DNA of 64,000 nt from Saprospiraceae bacterium (GTDB lineage Bacteria > Bacteroidota > Bacteroidia > Chitinophagales > Saprospiraceae), in assembly GCA_028285545.1 (NCBI GenBank), contig JANQPA010000063.1, positions 62,001-126,000 of the forward strand, written 5' to 3'. This document shows positions 1 through 7,627 of the stretch, in pieces. The notes below the pieces were generated by a model. It saw nothing but the letters and a program-made list of their open reading frames with translations. It did not search any database and was not told where the DNA came from. The position numbers and the translations under genes were made by a program. Positions within the stretch are counted from its first letter, which is position 1. The number at the start of each line of letters is the position of its first letter.

Positions 1-280
1 GAATGGCTATTCCAAGAAGTGTAGCAGTAATACTTTTAGTAGCAGATTGTAATTGATGAATGGAATCGGAGGGCCAGTCATTAAAATATTTTTCAAACAC
101 GACTTTATTATCTTTCCAAATCAATAAACTATGTATTTCTCCAAAGCTGCCCTTTTCAATTTCTGAAACAGCTTCTTCTAGTTTTTGAGTAGATAGGGTT
201 TGACTTGAACTTAGATTGGGAAAAAAGGAGAAAATGAAGATTATCTTAATTAATAAAGAGCTGGTAAAATTTTGCATCAT
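1..280 (-). CDS. Serine hydrolase, beta-lactamase/PBP family (N-terminal part only)
   Basis: Read on the minus strand from ATG at 280, the frame stays open to the window edge, so about 93 N-terminal residues are visible. A hydrophobic signal segment (about residues 8-24) is followed by a short helix and the stretch QLQSATKSITATLLGIAI. SATK fits the S-x-x-K nucleophile motif of the class C beta-lactamase / penicillin-binding-protein-like serine hydrolases, which are common secreted esterases or peptidases in Bacteroidota. A second ATG follows immediately at 277, so the start is uncertain by one codon. The KSG/Y-x-N motifs would lie outside the window. The substrate cannot be inferred. Confidence 0.75.
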   Translation of the reverse strand, partial: MMQNFTSSLLIKIIFIFSFFPNLSSSQTLSTQKLEEAVSEIEKGSFGEIHSLLIWKDNKVVFEKYFNDWPSDSIHQLQSATKSITATLLGIAI

Positions 281-424
281 AGTGGTGTGTTTGGTAGTTT
301 TTCATATTTCTAGATGCAAAAATCCCTCATTTTGATGTGCAAATTAGGAGATTTGTAGATTAGTAAATTTTTTGATTAATTCATTTGTTTTATTATTTAA
401 GGCTAGTGCTAATTATTTTAGCTC

Positions 425-530
425 TTTTGGGCACGCAACTGCCTATCGGCAGTCAGGGATTTCGCAAATTATGCAGATAAAATTTGCGATATCTGCGTGA
501 GAAAAAAGCTACAATAAGCAACTATACTTC
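425..530. repeat. Dispersed intergenic repeat, copy 1
   Basis: This spacer shares a recognisable consensus with copies near 7.1, 23.3 and 56.7 kb: TTTTGnGCACGCAAC, then GTCAnGGATTTCGCAAATTA, GCAGAT, AATTTGCG, ATCTGCGTGnnAAAAAAG and CAATAAGCAACTATA. The CGCAAATTATGCAGAT / ATCTGCGTG parts are roughly self-complementary. It has no ORF of its own. It is followed at 550-570 by the tandem GTGAACAC repeat, as in copy 3. Confidence 0.55.
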
Positions 531-549
531 TAATTCAAATCTCTCTAAA

Positions 550-570
550 CGTGAACACGTGAACACGTTC
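550..570. repeat. 8-bp tandem repeat (GTGAACAC)
   Basis: Two and a half copies of GTGAACAC end just past the glutaminase stop codon, so the last codons of the gene abut the repeat. The same unit recurs at 23354-23372, 43281-43318 and, inverted, in the 56.5 kb element. Confidence 0.6.
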
Positions 571-1483
571 AAAAAATCGACAAGCCCGTTTTAGTAGTCA
601 ACAACTCCAAAGCCAACATCCCCAATGCAGAATTCCCTTTTTCATTTAGTTGAGGGCTCCATACTGCTACACTAAAATTACCTGGATGAATGGCGGCGAT
701 ACCTCCTCCAACACCACTTTTACCGGGTAGTCCCACTTTAAAAGAAAACTCTCCTGCTTCATCATAAAAACCGCAGGCCAGCATGACAGCATTCAGTCTT
801 TTTGTTTGGCTGGTGTTGAGAATTTCTTCTTCAGTTCCGAAAATTTTGCCGTGGTTGGCGTAAAGCATAAAGGTATTTGCTAATTCCTCACAACTCATCT
901 CAAGTGCACATTGATGGAAATAAAAATCCAGAACTTCCTCAATATCTCCGTTTATGTTCCCAAAAGATTTCATCAAATTGACAAGGGCTGCATTTCGATA
1001 ACCCCAATCTTTTTCGGATTGAGCGACTTGTTTATTAAATTGGATATCAGATTGTCCAGAAATCTTTCGTACAAAATTCAAAAAGTCTTCTTTTGGGCGC
1101 TCCAGATGCTCCACTAAAATATCAGCGATTACCAATGCTCCAGAGTTAATTAAAGGATTGCGGGGAATGCCATTTTCATTTTCTAATAGGATTAAGGAGT
1201 TAAAAGGGTCGCCGGAAGGTTCGATGCCTACTCTTTCCAATACTTTATTCCCCAGTAGCTGGATGGCAAGGGTTAAAGAAAAAACCTTGGATACGGATTG
1301 AATAGAAAAGCGCTCCCGACTATCTCCAAAAGCAAAATTCCCTTGTTCAAAACAACATAGATGCATTCCAAACTTATTCGGAGAAATTTTAGCTAATTCA
1401 GGAATATAAGAAGCTACTGTTCCGGTTTTGGGTTCTAAGGCCAGGCTTTCCTTGATCTCTTCTAATATTTTGGGATAATCCAT
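569..1483 (-). CDS. glsA: Glutaminase
   Basis: Hydrolyses L-glutamine to glutamate and ammonia in the cytoplasm. At 304 residues it matches the usual length of bacterial GlsA-type glutaminases. The S-x-x-K catalytic pair is visible as QSVSKVF (S63, K66), followed by conserved blocks NPLINSGA and GLPGKSGVGGG near the C-terminus; these belong to the serine-dependent beta-lactamase-like glutaminase fold. No signal peptide is present. It stands alone: the next minus-strand gene ends 136 bp upstream and that spacer carries an inverted simple repeat (1543-1600). Its stop codon lies in a repeat-rich region. Confidence 0.93.
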   Translation of the reverse strand: MDYPKILEEIKESLALEPKTGTVASYIPELAKISPNKFGMHLCCFEQGNFAFGDSRERFSIQSVSKVFSLTLAIQLLGNKVLERVGIEPSGDPFNSLILLENENGIPRNPLINSGALVIADILVEHLERPKEDFLNFVRKISGQSDIQFNKQVAQSEKDWGYRNAALVNLMKSFGNINGDIEEVLDFYFHQCALEMSCEELANTFMLYANHGKIFGTEEEILNTSQTKRLNAVMLACGFYDEAGEFSFKVGLPGKSGVGGGIAAIHPGNFSVAVWSPQLNEKGNSALGMLALELLTTKTGLSIF

Positions 1484-1542
1484 GGTGGTTGATACGTTTG
1501 GTTTTAGTAGGGAATAATAATTGAAAGGATTGAATTAATCAT

Positions 1543-1600
1543 CACCACCAAGGCACGAAGAAACGCTAAGATTTTGTGATTCTTTGTGTTTTTGTGGTTA
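1543..1600. repeat. Inverted simple-sequence repeat between two minus-strand genes
   Basis: The left half reads CACCACCAAGGCACGAAG and the right half TCTTTGTGTTTTTGTGG, near reverse complements built from degenerate 7-9 bp units. The RNA or DNA could fold as an imperfect hairpin. It sits downstream of the alpha/beta hydrolase gene and may also terminate transcription. Confidence 0.45.
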
Positions 1601-1619
1601 AAAGAAAAAGGGTTTTTAT

Positions 1620-2306
1620 TTACACTAAATACTGATTAATTATTTTAGATAGCATCTCCAAGTCAACTCTTTCTATAGGATGTTTCCCTCCTTCAATGGT
1701 ATGGAAACTGCCATTGGGTATCAAATTTGCTGCTTTTTTCGACTCTGCCTCGTTTACCATTCGATCTTCGGAACCTCTGCTTATCAAAACTTCGTTTTGT
1801 ATGGAGTTGAGGTCTTGATCAGATAATCCAGCCCCATTACCTAGGTTGATCATCATCTCAGCGGTTTTATTGAGCACTTCCTTCCAATCTAGAGGGTCAT
1901 GCCTTTCTTTTAAGGCCTGGGCAAAATGAGGAACTTTTTCTTCTATTTTTTGTGGATCGAGCATTTTGCTTTCCTTAGCGGCAGATTCTGGTGTCCAATC
2001 AAATTTTGTAGCAAGTGTAAGAATTTTACCAACTCTTTCTGGAAATTTCAGGGCAAAGCTTAAAGCAACATAACCACCCATGCTGTATCCAAAGATATGA
2101 GCCTGGTCAATTTGATTTTTCTGCATGAAGGAGTCTAAATTATCAACAAAAAGAGAAGTCGAGTAGGGATGGTTTGTAGGGGTATCCCCGTGACCATCAA
2201 AATTAAAAGCAAAAGTTGGAGTATGTGAGATTGAATTTCGGAGGCCTTCAAATTGTTCTTTGCTTCCAAGCGCACCATGTAAGAAAATGATGGGAAAATG
2301 ATTCAT
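1620..2306 (-). CDS. Alpha/beta hydrolase
   Basis: A 228-residue single-domain alpha/beta hydrolase without a signal peptide. The oxyanion region FLHGALGS is at residues 8-15, the nucleophile elbow GYSMGG has S75, the acid is probably the D of SRGSEDRM, and the catalytic histidine is in GGKHPIE near the C-terminus. A complete triad therefore appears present, suggesting an active esterase or hydrolase; the substrate is unknown. It lies 24 bp downstream of the SDR gene on the same strand, so the two are probably co-transcribed. MenH-like or BioH-like proteins have similar size, but nothing here assigns it to those pathways. Confidence 0.85.
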   Translation of the reverse strand: MNHFPIIFLHGALGSKEQFEGLRNSISHTPTFAFNFDGHGDTPTNHPYSTSLFVDNLDSFMQKNQIDQAHIFGYSMGGYVALSFALKFPERVGKILTLATKFDWTPESAAKESKMLDPQKIEEKVPHFAQALKERHDPLDWKEVLNKTAEMMINLGNGAGLSDQDLNSIQNEVLISRGSEDRMVNEAESKKAANLIPNGSFHTIEGGKHPIERVDLEMLSKIINQYLV

Positions 2307-2330
2307 AAATAAATATTTTGTACAAAAAGT

Positions 2331-3119
2331 TTACCTCTTATATTTTATAACAGATTTAAAAATAGGAATTTGCATCCGCATGGGAACAATACCTACTAAA
2401 AAGGCAAAGACTTTTGTTTTGGCTCCCACATACCAATGAATGCGATTACTATGGCTAGCTTTCCATACCACTTTGGCGACCTGCTCAGGTTTTAAGCGTG
2501 CTACTTTTTCACTCATATAGCGGTATTTATCCATAAAATCATATACCATATTGGTTTTTACGAACAAGGGGAGTAAATCGCTTACCCTAATGTCATATTT
2601 TTTAAAAGCAATAGACCAACCTTCAGTCAGACTTTTTACTGCTGATTTTGTGGCGGCATAAACACTTAACTCTGGGTTCCCTATTAATGCTGAGGCAGAA
2701 GCCATGTTGATAATCCGGCTGGAAGGAGTTGCTTTAAGTGCGGGCATGGCATAGTAAGTAAGTTGTATAAGGCCACTAAAATTTACATCTATCACCTTTT
2801 GTTGATCCATCAAACTAAGTTGGTCAAATTCTCCCACCTGCATTAAACCTGCATTATTAACCAATACATCCAATCTACCCTTTGTTTTATCTGTGATGTA
2901 GGCTATAGCCTTTTTAACTTCTTCTTCATTGGTGATATCACACTGAACATAACAACGTCGATCTTCGGGGAATTCAAGTGAGGTTTCGGTTAAGATGCCG
3001 ATATCTAAATCTAATAGAGCCAGATACCAACCTTTTTGTGCAAACTTTTGAGCAATGGCTTTTCCAATACCACGGGCAGCTCCGCTAATCAATACTACTT
3101 TATGAGGAAATCCAGACAT
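2331..3119 (-). CDS. Short-chain dehydrogenase/reductase (SDR)
   Basis: A classical SDR of 262 residues. The nucleotide-binding glycine motif is SGAARGIG (G13, G17, G19), NNAG is at 88-91, a serine lies in NMASASAL near 141-143 and the catalytic YAATK has Y154 and K158. The acidic residue D37 in LALLDLD after beta-strand 2 favours NAD(H) rather than NADP(H), which is an inference. The C-terminus is basic and hydrophobic (AFLVGIVPMRMQ), so peripheral membrane association is possible. It is first in a likely two-gene unit with the downstream alpha/beta hydrolase. Confidence 0.88.
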   Translation of the reverse strand: MSGFPHKVVLISGAARGIGKAIAQKFAQKGWYLALLDLDIGILTETSLEFPEDRRCYVQCDITNEEEVKKAIAYITDKTKGRLDVLVNNAGLMQVGEFDQLSLMDQQKVIDVNFSGLIQLTYYAMPALKATPSSRIINMASASALIGNPELSVYAATKSAVKSLTEGWSIAFKKYDIRVSDLLPLFVKTNMVYDFMDKYRYMSEKVARLKPEQVAKVVWKASHSNRIHWYVGAKTKVFAFLVGIVPMRMQIPIFKSVIKYKR

Positions 3120-3237
3120 GCGACTTTATTTTCCATAAAAAATAATAGGGGCACAATACTGGAAGATTTGCCCCTGCTTAAAATGCTTTGATGTAATATT
3201 AAAAAAATAAGTTGATATTTAAGAAGTGGTTTATTCT

Positions 3238-3696
3238 TCACTCCACTTGTTTCAAATCTATTTTTACCTTGAAATCACATCCTTTGTGTTCCGTTCCCTT
3301 TTTTAAAAAGGTAACTGATTTATCCGGACTTAATACAAAGTAGGCTTCATAGCCAGGATGATGATAAATGGAATGGATCTTTACTTCAATCGGCTTGAAT
3401 AATGGAACAATACCTTTGATGGAATATTTGAACTTATAGGGGCTGGTAGCGCTGACGGTAGCTTTGGCGTTTTTAATTTTTAGGTTTCCTAAATACATGC
3501 CCAGGCGTTTCTGAATTTTATTACCTAGTGAAGCTGCTGTAAGATTAGTATTTGAATAAAAAGCCCTGGGTATAGATATTTCACCTGAAATAGTATTCAA
3601 TGTAGATTTGAGATTATTGTCAACAACATCAATTGTTTGACCTTCCAGATAAACACATAAGGATAAAACTAAACTTAAAACCATAATTGTTCTCAT
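3238..3696 (-). CDS. Small secreted protein of unknown function
   Basis: A 152-residue protein with a clear signal peptide (MRTIMVLSLVLSLCVYLEGQ, predicted cleavage near residue 20). The mature part looks all-beta: a repeated pattern of short hydrophobic strands, including KIKNAKATVSATSPYKFKYS and EVKIHSIYHHPGYEAYFVLS. No catalytic motif is recognised. It is alone between the SDR gene and the divergently transcribed VOC lipoprotein. Confidence 0.65.
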   Translation of the reverse strand: MRTIMVLSLVLSLCVYLEGQTIDVVDNNLKSTLNTISGEISIPRAFYSNTNLTAASLGNKIQKRLGMYLGNLKIKNAKATVSATSPYKFKYSIKGIVPLFKPIEVKIHSIYHHPGYEAYFVLSPDKSVTFLKKGTEHKGCDFKVKIDLKQVE

Positions 3697-4037
3697 TGAT
3701 CATTAATTTTAATAAGGTTTAAAAATTGACTAATGATTAATTGAAGGATTTGAGCATGCAATTCTTAGTTGAAATGACAAATGAACTTGTAGTCTTATTA
3801 TTAGAAATAAGGATTGCCAAGCTAGGAAAGATTGGTAAGCCTGGCATAAAGCTTACCAATCCCTACATTTCATTACGGGCTTAGTAATCTTTGATTTACT
3901 ACAAGGCCATTTGCTAATATATTAGTCTTGGCTTTAAGAAAAAGATCAACACATCTTTCTACTTTCTACCTTTTACTTTCTTCTTTATTAAAGTATTGGT
4001 TAAATTCAAGCATTATCTTCAAACTAAAACTTTATTA
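3697..4037. promoter_or_regulatory. Divergent spacer with an 11-bp hairpin
   Basis: This spacer separates two divergent genes and has no convincing ORF. GATTGGTAAGC (3830-3840) and GCTTACCAATC (3851-3861) form a perfect 11-bp stem with a 10-nt loop, and a partial extra copy of the arm (GGATTGCCAAGC) lies just upstream. A pyrimidine-rich tandem repeat based on TTTCTAC is at 3956-3985. A regulatory role is possible but unproven. Confidence 0.4.
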
Positions 4038-5399
4038 ATGATCCGATCATTTCCTTTTTTATTAGTCTTAGCATTTTTAGTTGCCGCCTGTCAAAATGTT
4101 GAAAAAGAAAAACAACTTTCCTATCAATTGGGAGGTATTGGTGGTTTTGCTGAATTAGTTCATAGTGGAGTCAAACAATTGGCTTTAGGGTCTCCTGTTT
4201 CCTCAGAAGAGATGGATGTATTGATTAAAGAAGCGGAAGAAATTGCTGAACGGCACCAGGTAAAGCTTTATAGAGAGAAAGATCTGATTGTTACGGATCT
4301 TTTCCCTGCGGATGTGGCTAAGGATAAAGAAGTTTTGCTCATTTACGATGGTAATACTTTAGATGCTTACCAACAATTAAAAGCGGACAAAAAAGCATAT
4401 GAAGATCGTGGAGTCTATAACGGGAATGTCAGAGAAATGATCGCTCGTCGATTTGGACGTTTGTTGAGTTATACCCCCAAACGGATTAATGAATTATTAG
4501 CAGAACAAACTGATTTTCGGACGCTGGCTGATTTTAATGTGCAAGCCAGTAACTTGTTTTTGTATTATAAAGATTTAGCTGTGGCCACTGCTTTTTATGA
4601 GGAAACCCTTGGCTTAGAAAAGATCTCTGATTATGGCATGGCCACTATTTTCCGTATTGCAAAATCCTCTTTTTTGATATTAGTAGATGCTGCTGAAGGA
4701 ATGCATACAGCAGAGGAGCCCAAAACGGTTGCTCTAGCTTTGCTTACAGATCAATTGGGAGAGTGGTATGATTATCTAAAAGAACAAAATGTGCCCATGC
4801 GTTCGGGCTATACCCCTCGGGAAGGCAATGCTCATGATGGATTTGTGGCAGTTGATCCGGAAGGATATCTACTTGAATTTGAAGTCTTTAAGCAACACCC
4901 AGAAAATGAACGCTTCATGCCTATTTTGAATAAAAATGAAACCATCTATCCTAAACATGAATCATCAAAAGTACCAGAAGGCCTAGGTTTTGATGCTTCT
5001 ATCACCTGGCTTTATTATAAAGATGTGCTTGGAATGCAGCAATTTTATGAGGAGGTGTTGGGTTTTGAATTGGTCGCAGACCAGGGTTGGACTAAAATAT
5101 ACAGGGTAACCGACACTGGTTTTATTGGCCTGGTGGATGAAAGAAGAGGAATGCATAAGTATACGGTTGATAAGGCAGTAAACGTCTCCTTTTTAGTTGA
5201 GGATATTGAAGGATGGCATAGTTATACCGGAAAGGCAAACCCCTTTGAAATAAGGTCTCCTGAATTATCTACTGGTCCGGAATCTAAATATCGTGCTTTT
5301 GTGGGCTATGATCCGGAAGGATATTTTATGGAGTTTGACAAGTTTTTGCCTCATGAGGATAATGAGCTAATATTGAAATACTTGTCAGATTTGAAATAA
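4038..5399 (+). CDS. Lipoprotein with two VOC (glyoxalase-like) domains
   Basis: The frame is open from a TTG at 3996, but ATG at 4038 gives a proper lipoprotein signal (MIRSFPFLLVLAFLVAAC, lipobox cysteine C18) and is preferred (453 residues). Residues about 25-155 form an N-terminal alpha/beta region of unknown role. Two vicinal-oxygen-chelate domains follow, each beginning LYYKD and ending in DPEGYLLEFE or DPEGYFMEFD, the typical last strand of VOC folds. The paired domains could form one metal site as in glyoxalase or extradiol-type proteins; the substrate is unknown. A lipid-anchored VOC protein is unusual because most are cytoplasmic. It ends at a strong terminator shared with the convergent S10 gene. 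Confidence 0.8.
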   Translation: MIRSFPFLLVLAFLVAACQNVEKEKQLSYQLGGIGGFAELVHSGVKQLALGSPVSSEEMDVLIKEAEEIAERHQVKLYREKDLIVTDLFPADVAKDKEVLLIYDGNTLDAYQQLKADKKAYEDRGVYNGNVREMIARRFGRLLSYTPKRINELLAEQTDFRTLADFNVQASNLFLYYKDLAVATAFYEETLGLEKISDYGMATIFRIAKSSFLILVDAAEGMHTAEEPKTVALALLTDQLGEWYDYLKEQNVPMRSGYTPREGNAHDGFVAVDPEGYLLEFEVFKQHPENERFMPILNKNETIYPKHESSKVPEGLGFDASITWLYYKDVLGMQQFYEEVLGFELVADQGWTKIYRVTDTGFIGLVDERRGMHKYTVDKAVNVSFLVEDIEGWHSYTGKANPFEIRSPELSTGPESKYRAFVGYDPEGYFMEFDKFLPHEDNELILKYLSDLK

Positions 5400-5406
5400 T
5401 GATGTG

Positions 5407-5457
5407 TTGAGGTATTTTTTGAGAAAAAGTTTCATTTTTTCTCAAAAAATACCTCAA
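5407..5457. terminator. Bidirectional terminator, 22-bp perfect inverted repeat
   Basis: Arms at 5407-5428 and 5436-5457 are perfect reverse complements with a 7-nt loop. It lies in the 66-bp gap between convergent genes ending at 5399 and 5466. A- and T-rich runs on both sides of the stem fit Rho-independent termination in both directions. The stem is longer than a typical terminator. Confidence 0.8.
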
Positions 5458-5465
5458 ACCTTCTT

Positions 5466-6947
5466 TTAATACTTAGCAGGTACTCCTTTCCCAGGCAATG
5501 AGCTCTGGATAAACTCTCTAATATGCTCATTGGCTTTTTCAAGGTCTACTCTACGCAAGTACATCATATGACCAGAACGATAGCCCTCAAAACGTAATCG
5601 ATCCTTCATTTTTCCACTAGGATCCAAATGCCACATGGTATATTTTGCATTAAAATAGGTAGTAGCTCCATCATAATAGCCTGACTGTACCATAACTTTT
5701 AAATAAGGATTTTGAGCCATGGCCTGTCTTAAATTTTCACCCGTGTTATCTCCAGAACGATCCCATGGGCGAACCGGACCAAACATATTGTATTTGATAT
5801 CCGTCACATATTCTAATTCATTTCTGAAATAGTAATTAATAGCAGGAGTAAATGAGTGAAGCCAACTGGTTAACTCTGAATTAAAATCAGGTCGTTCACC
5901 TCCTTCCATGCGATCAATGCCTTTATATCTGGAATCCAGTCTTCCTACCGTATAACCTCCTTTTTCCCGTAATAAATCTTTCCAGAAAAAACTATAAGAA
6001 ACATCCAGGTTATGCTGAAGAATGGTCTTCTCGGAAATACCGGAATAATAAGACATTTTCTGAGCCATTTCCTTTCTTTTCTCTTCACTAATAAATCCGC
6101 CCATGGCCATGGCTGGTAGAAGTTCGTTGATTGTGAAATCTTCCACTTCAGGTAATAACTCGTCTAGGTCTTTCGATTGTAATTCTGCCGAAAGAGCCTT
6201 CTGATACCAGGCAGCAGCAGCAAAGTAAGGCAGACGGTTAGCTGCAGCTACCGGACCTCCTCTATCTATCCCTAAGCCTGTTGGAGAAACTAAAATAACT
6301 CCATTTAGATACATCCACTGTCTATTCTGCAATTCAAGTGCCAAACCTGAAACCCGGGTTGTACCATAACTTTCTCCTATTAAATATTTGGGAGATTGCC
6401 ACCTGTTTTTTCTACTCACAAAAGTATTGATCCACTCTGCCAGATATTGAATATCGGCATTTACCCCAAAAAAAGTAGTTTTCTTGGCCTCTTTGTCCAA
6501 AATTCTGGAATACCCTGTATTAACAGGATTTACAAAAACAATATCAGCTACGTCCAGGATAGAGTATGGGTTTTCCTTAATACCATAAGGTTGGATGGGA
6601 TAGCCTTCATCATCAATTTCTAAAATGCGCGGCCCGGTATAGGCAATATGCATCCAAACGGAAGCCGAACCAGGGCCTCCATTAAAGGAAATGACTAAAG
6701 GTCGACTGGCCCGATCCGTTATATCTGTTCTTTGATAGTAAGTGTAAAACAAACTGGCAATGGGCTTACCGTCTTCATTCCAAACAGGTTGGGTACCTGC
6801 CTCTGCAGAATAGGGTACTCTTTGACCCTCAATATTCACTTCATGATTGGTGATAACAGAAGATTCTGCTTCTAACATCCTTTCCTGACCATAGGAAAGG
6901 GTGCTTATTAATAATGTGAAAATAAGAGTTGTCATTAATGACTTCAT
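5466..6947 (-). CDS. Secreted S10 family serine carboxypeptidase-like protein
   Basis: A 493-residue protein with signal peptide (residues 1-20, ending TLSYGQ). S10 hallmarks are present in order: FNGGPGSASVWMH (about 88-100), GESYGTT with the nucleophile S193, the acid region SGYYDGATTYF, and RSGHMMYLRR carrying the catalytic histidine. This is the bacterial form of the carboxypeptidase Y family, removing C-terminal residues from peptides outside the cytoplasm. It has its own transcription unit, preceded by a 680-bp repeat-rich spacer and ending at the strong terminator at 5407. Confidence 0.9.
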   Translation of the reverse strand: MKSLMTTLIFTLLISTLSYGQERMLEAESSVITNHEVNIEGQRVPYSAEAGTQPVWNEDGKPIASLFYTYYQRTDITDRASRPLVISFNGGPGSASVWMHIAYTGPRILEIDDEGYPIQPYGIKENPYSILDVADIVFVNPVNTGYSRILDKEAKKTTFFGVNADIQYLAEWINTFVSRKNRWQSPKYLIGESYGTTRVSGLALELQNRQWMYLNGVILVSPTGLGIDRGGPVAAANRLPYFAAAAWYQKALSAELQSKDLDELLPEVEDFTINELLPAMAMGGFISEEKRKEMAQKMSYYSGISEKTILQHNLDVSYSFFWKDLLREKGGYTVGRLDSRYKGIDRMEGGERPDFNSELTSWLHSFTPAINYYFRNELEYVTDIKYNMFGPVRPWDRSGDNTGENLRQAMAQNPYLKVMVQSGYYDGATTYFNAKYTMWHLDPSGKMKDRLRFEGYRSGHMMYLRRVDLEKANEHIREFIQSSLPGKGVPAKY

Positions 6948-7095
6948 ACTTTGAATTTTTTGTGTTTCTTTTAAAGGAGCTTTTGTGAGCCCTTTGGTTT
7001 ATGTTAATTTAGTTTATGGTTCCATAGTTCCGCGGTTCCATGTTCCGAGTTCAAAGAATTCTTGGAATGTAGGAAAGTAAGAATAATTGAGTTTT

Positions 7096-7190
7096 TTTTG
7101 CACGCAACTTCCTCCGGTAGTCAAGAATTTCGCTAATAAAGCAAATGCATTTGCAAAATCTGCGGTATCTGCGTGCAAAAAAGAAATTCA
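7096..7190. repeat. Dispersed intergenic repeat, copy 2
   Basis: Shares TTTTTTGCACGCAACT, GGTAGTCAAGAATTTCGC, GCAAAATCTGCG and TATCTGCGTGCAAAAAAG with the copies at 0.4, 23.3 and 56.7 kb. The first and last parts are mutually complementary (TTTTTTGCACGCA / TGCGTGCAAAAAA), so this copy behaves as an element with short terminal inverted repeats. Confidence 0.55.
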
Positions 7191-7220
7191 TAAATACTGT
7201 CAATGCATATAGTTTAGTAT

Positions 7221-7261
7221 AAACCATTTGCACATTTCCCAATCTGCAAATCTACTCATCA
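7221..7261. repeat. 41-bp direct repeat, left copy
   Basis: Matches 7558-7598 in 40 of 41 positions (one C/T difference). It begins AAACCATTTGCACATTTCCC and contains an internal ATTTGCA / TGCAAAT inverted pair. Together the two copies bracket about 300 bp that contain the nested palindrome. Confidence 0.75.
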
Positions 7262-7278
7262 AAAACTGATGCTGGTGA

Positions 7279-7404
7279 GGTTGTGTAAAAACTAAAATTT
7301 TTTAAAATTTTAGTTTTTACTATAATATGTATCTGCTTATAAAAAAGCAAAAAATATATTTTTTTAAAGTCAATTTTTGGAAAAAATTGACTTTTTACAC
7401 AACC
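7279..7404. mobile_element. MITE-like nested palindrome
   Basis: Outer arms GGTTGTGTAAAAA (7279-7291) and TTTTTACACAACC (7392-7404) are perfect 13-bp inverted repeats. Two further hairpins sit inside: about 7287-7318 (AAAAACTAAAATT / AATTTTAGTTTTT) and 7369-7391 (GTCAATTTTT / AAAAATTGAC). There is no coding capacity. The layout resembles a miniature inverted-repeat element or the joined ends of an insertion sequence; the parent family is not identified. Confidence 0.55.
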
Positions 7405-7557
7405 CCTTACTGCATTCTAGTTCCATTCAATGGTGTATCGATATTTTTAATACCGTTTTATCCAATCTGAAAAAAAAATCTTTTAATTTTTGTTGTAATT
7501 CATAAATGGGGTTATTTGGTGAGGCAGTCGCAGACTGCCACCAACTGAGTCTGGTCT

Positions 7558-7598
7558 AAACCATTTGCATATTTCCCAATCTGCAAATCTACTCATCA
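7558..7598. repeat. 41-bp direct repeat, right copy
   Basis: Second copy of the repeat at 7221, ending 30 bp before the stop codon of the S9 gene on the minus strand. The offset between copies is 337 bp. Confidence 0.75.
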
Positions 7599-7627
7599 TA
7601 GAATCAGAGTATCAAAAAATCGTAGTA

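Larger units (their letters stand above)
6948..7627. other. Long repeat-rich spacer with no supported gene
   Basis: This gap holds, in order: GTTCC-based 7-8 bp tandem repeats (7016-7051), dispersed repeat copy 2 (about 7096-7190), a 41-bp direct repeat (7221-7261), a nested palindrome (7279-7404), a small GGCAGTC/GACTGCC hairpin (about 7523-7539) and the second 41-bp direct repeat (7558-7598). Short open frames here translate the repeats and are not supported as genes. Composition is clearly lower in GC than the flanking genes. Confidence 0.7.

Noticed and set aside
7051-7242. 63-codon frame in the spacer
   Set aside because: Runs through dispersed repeat copy 2 and has no conserved features.
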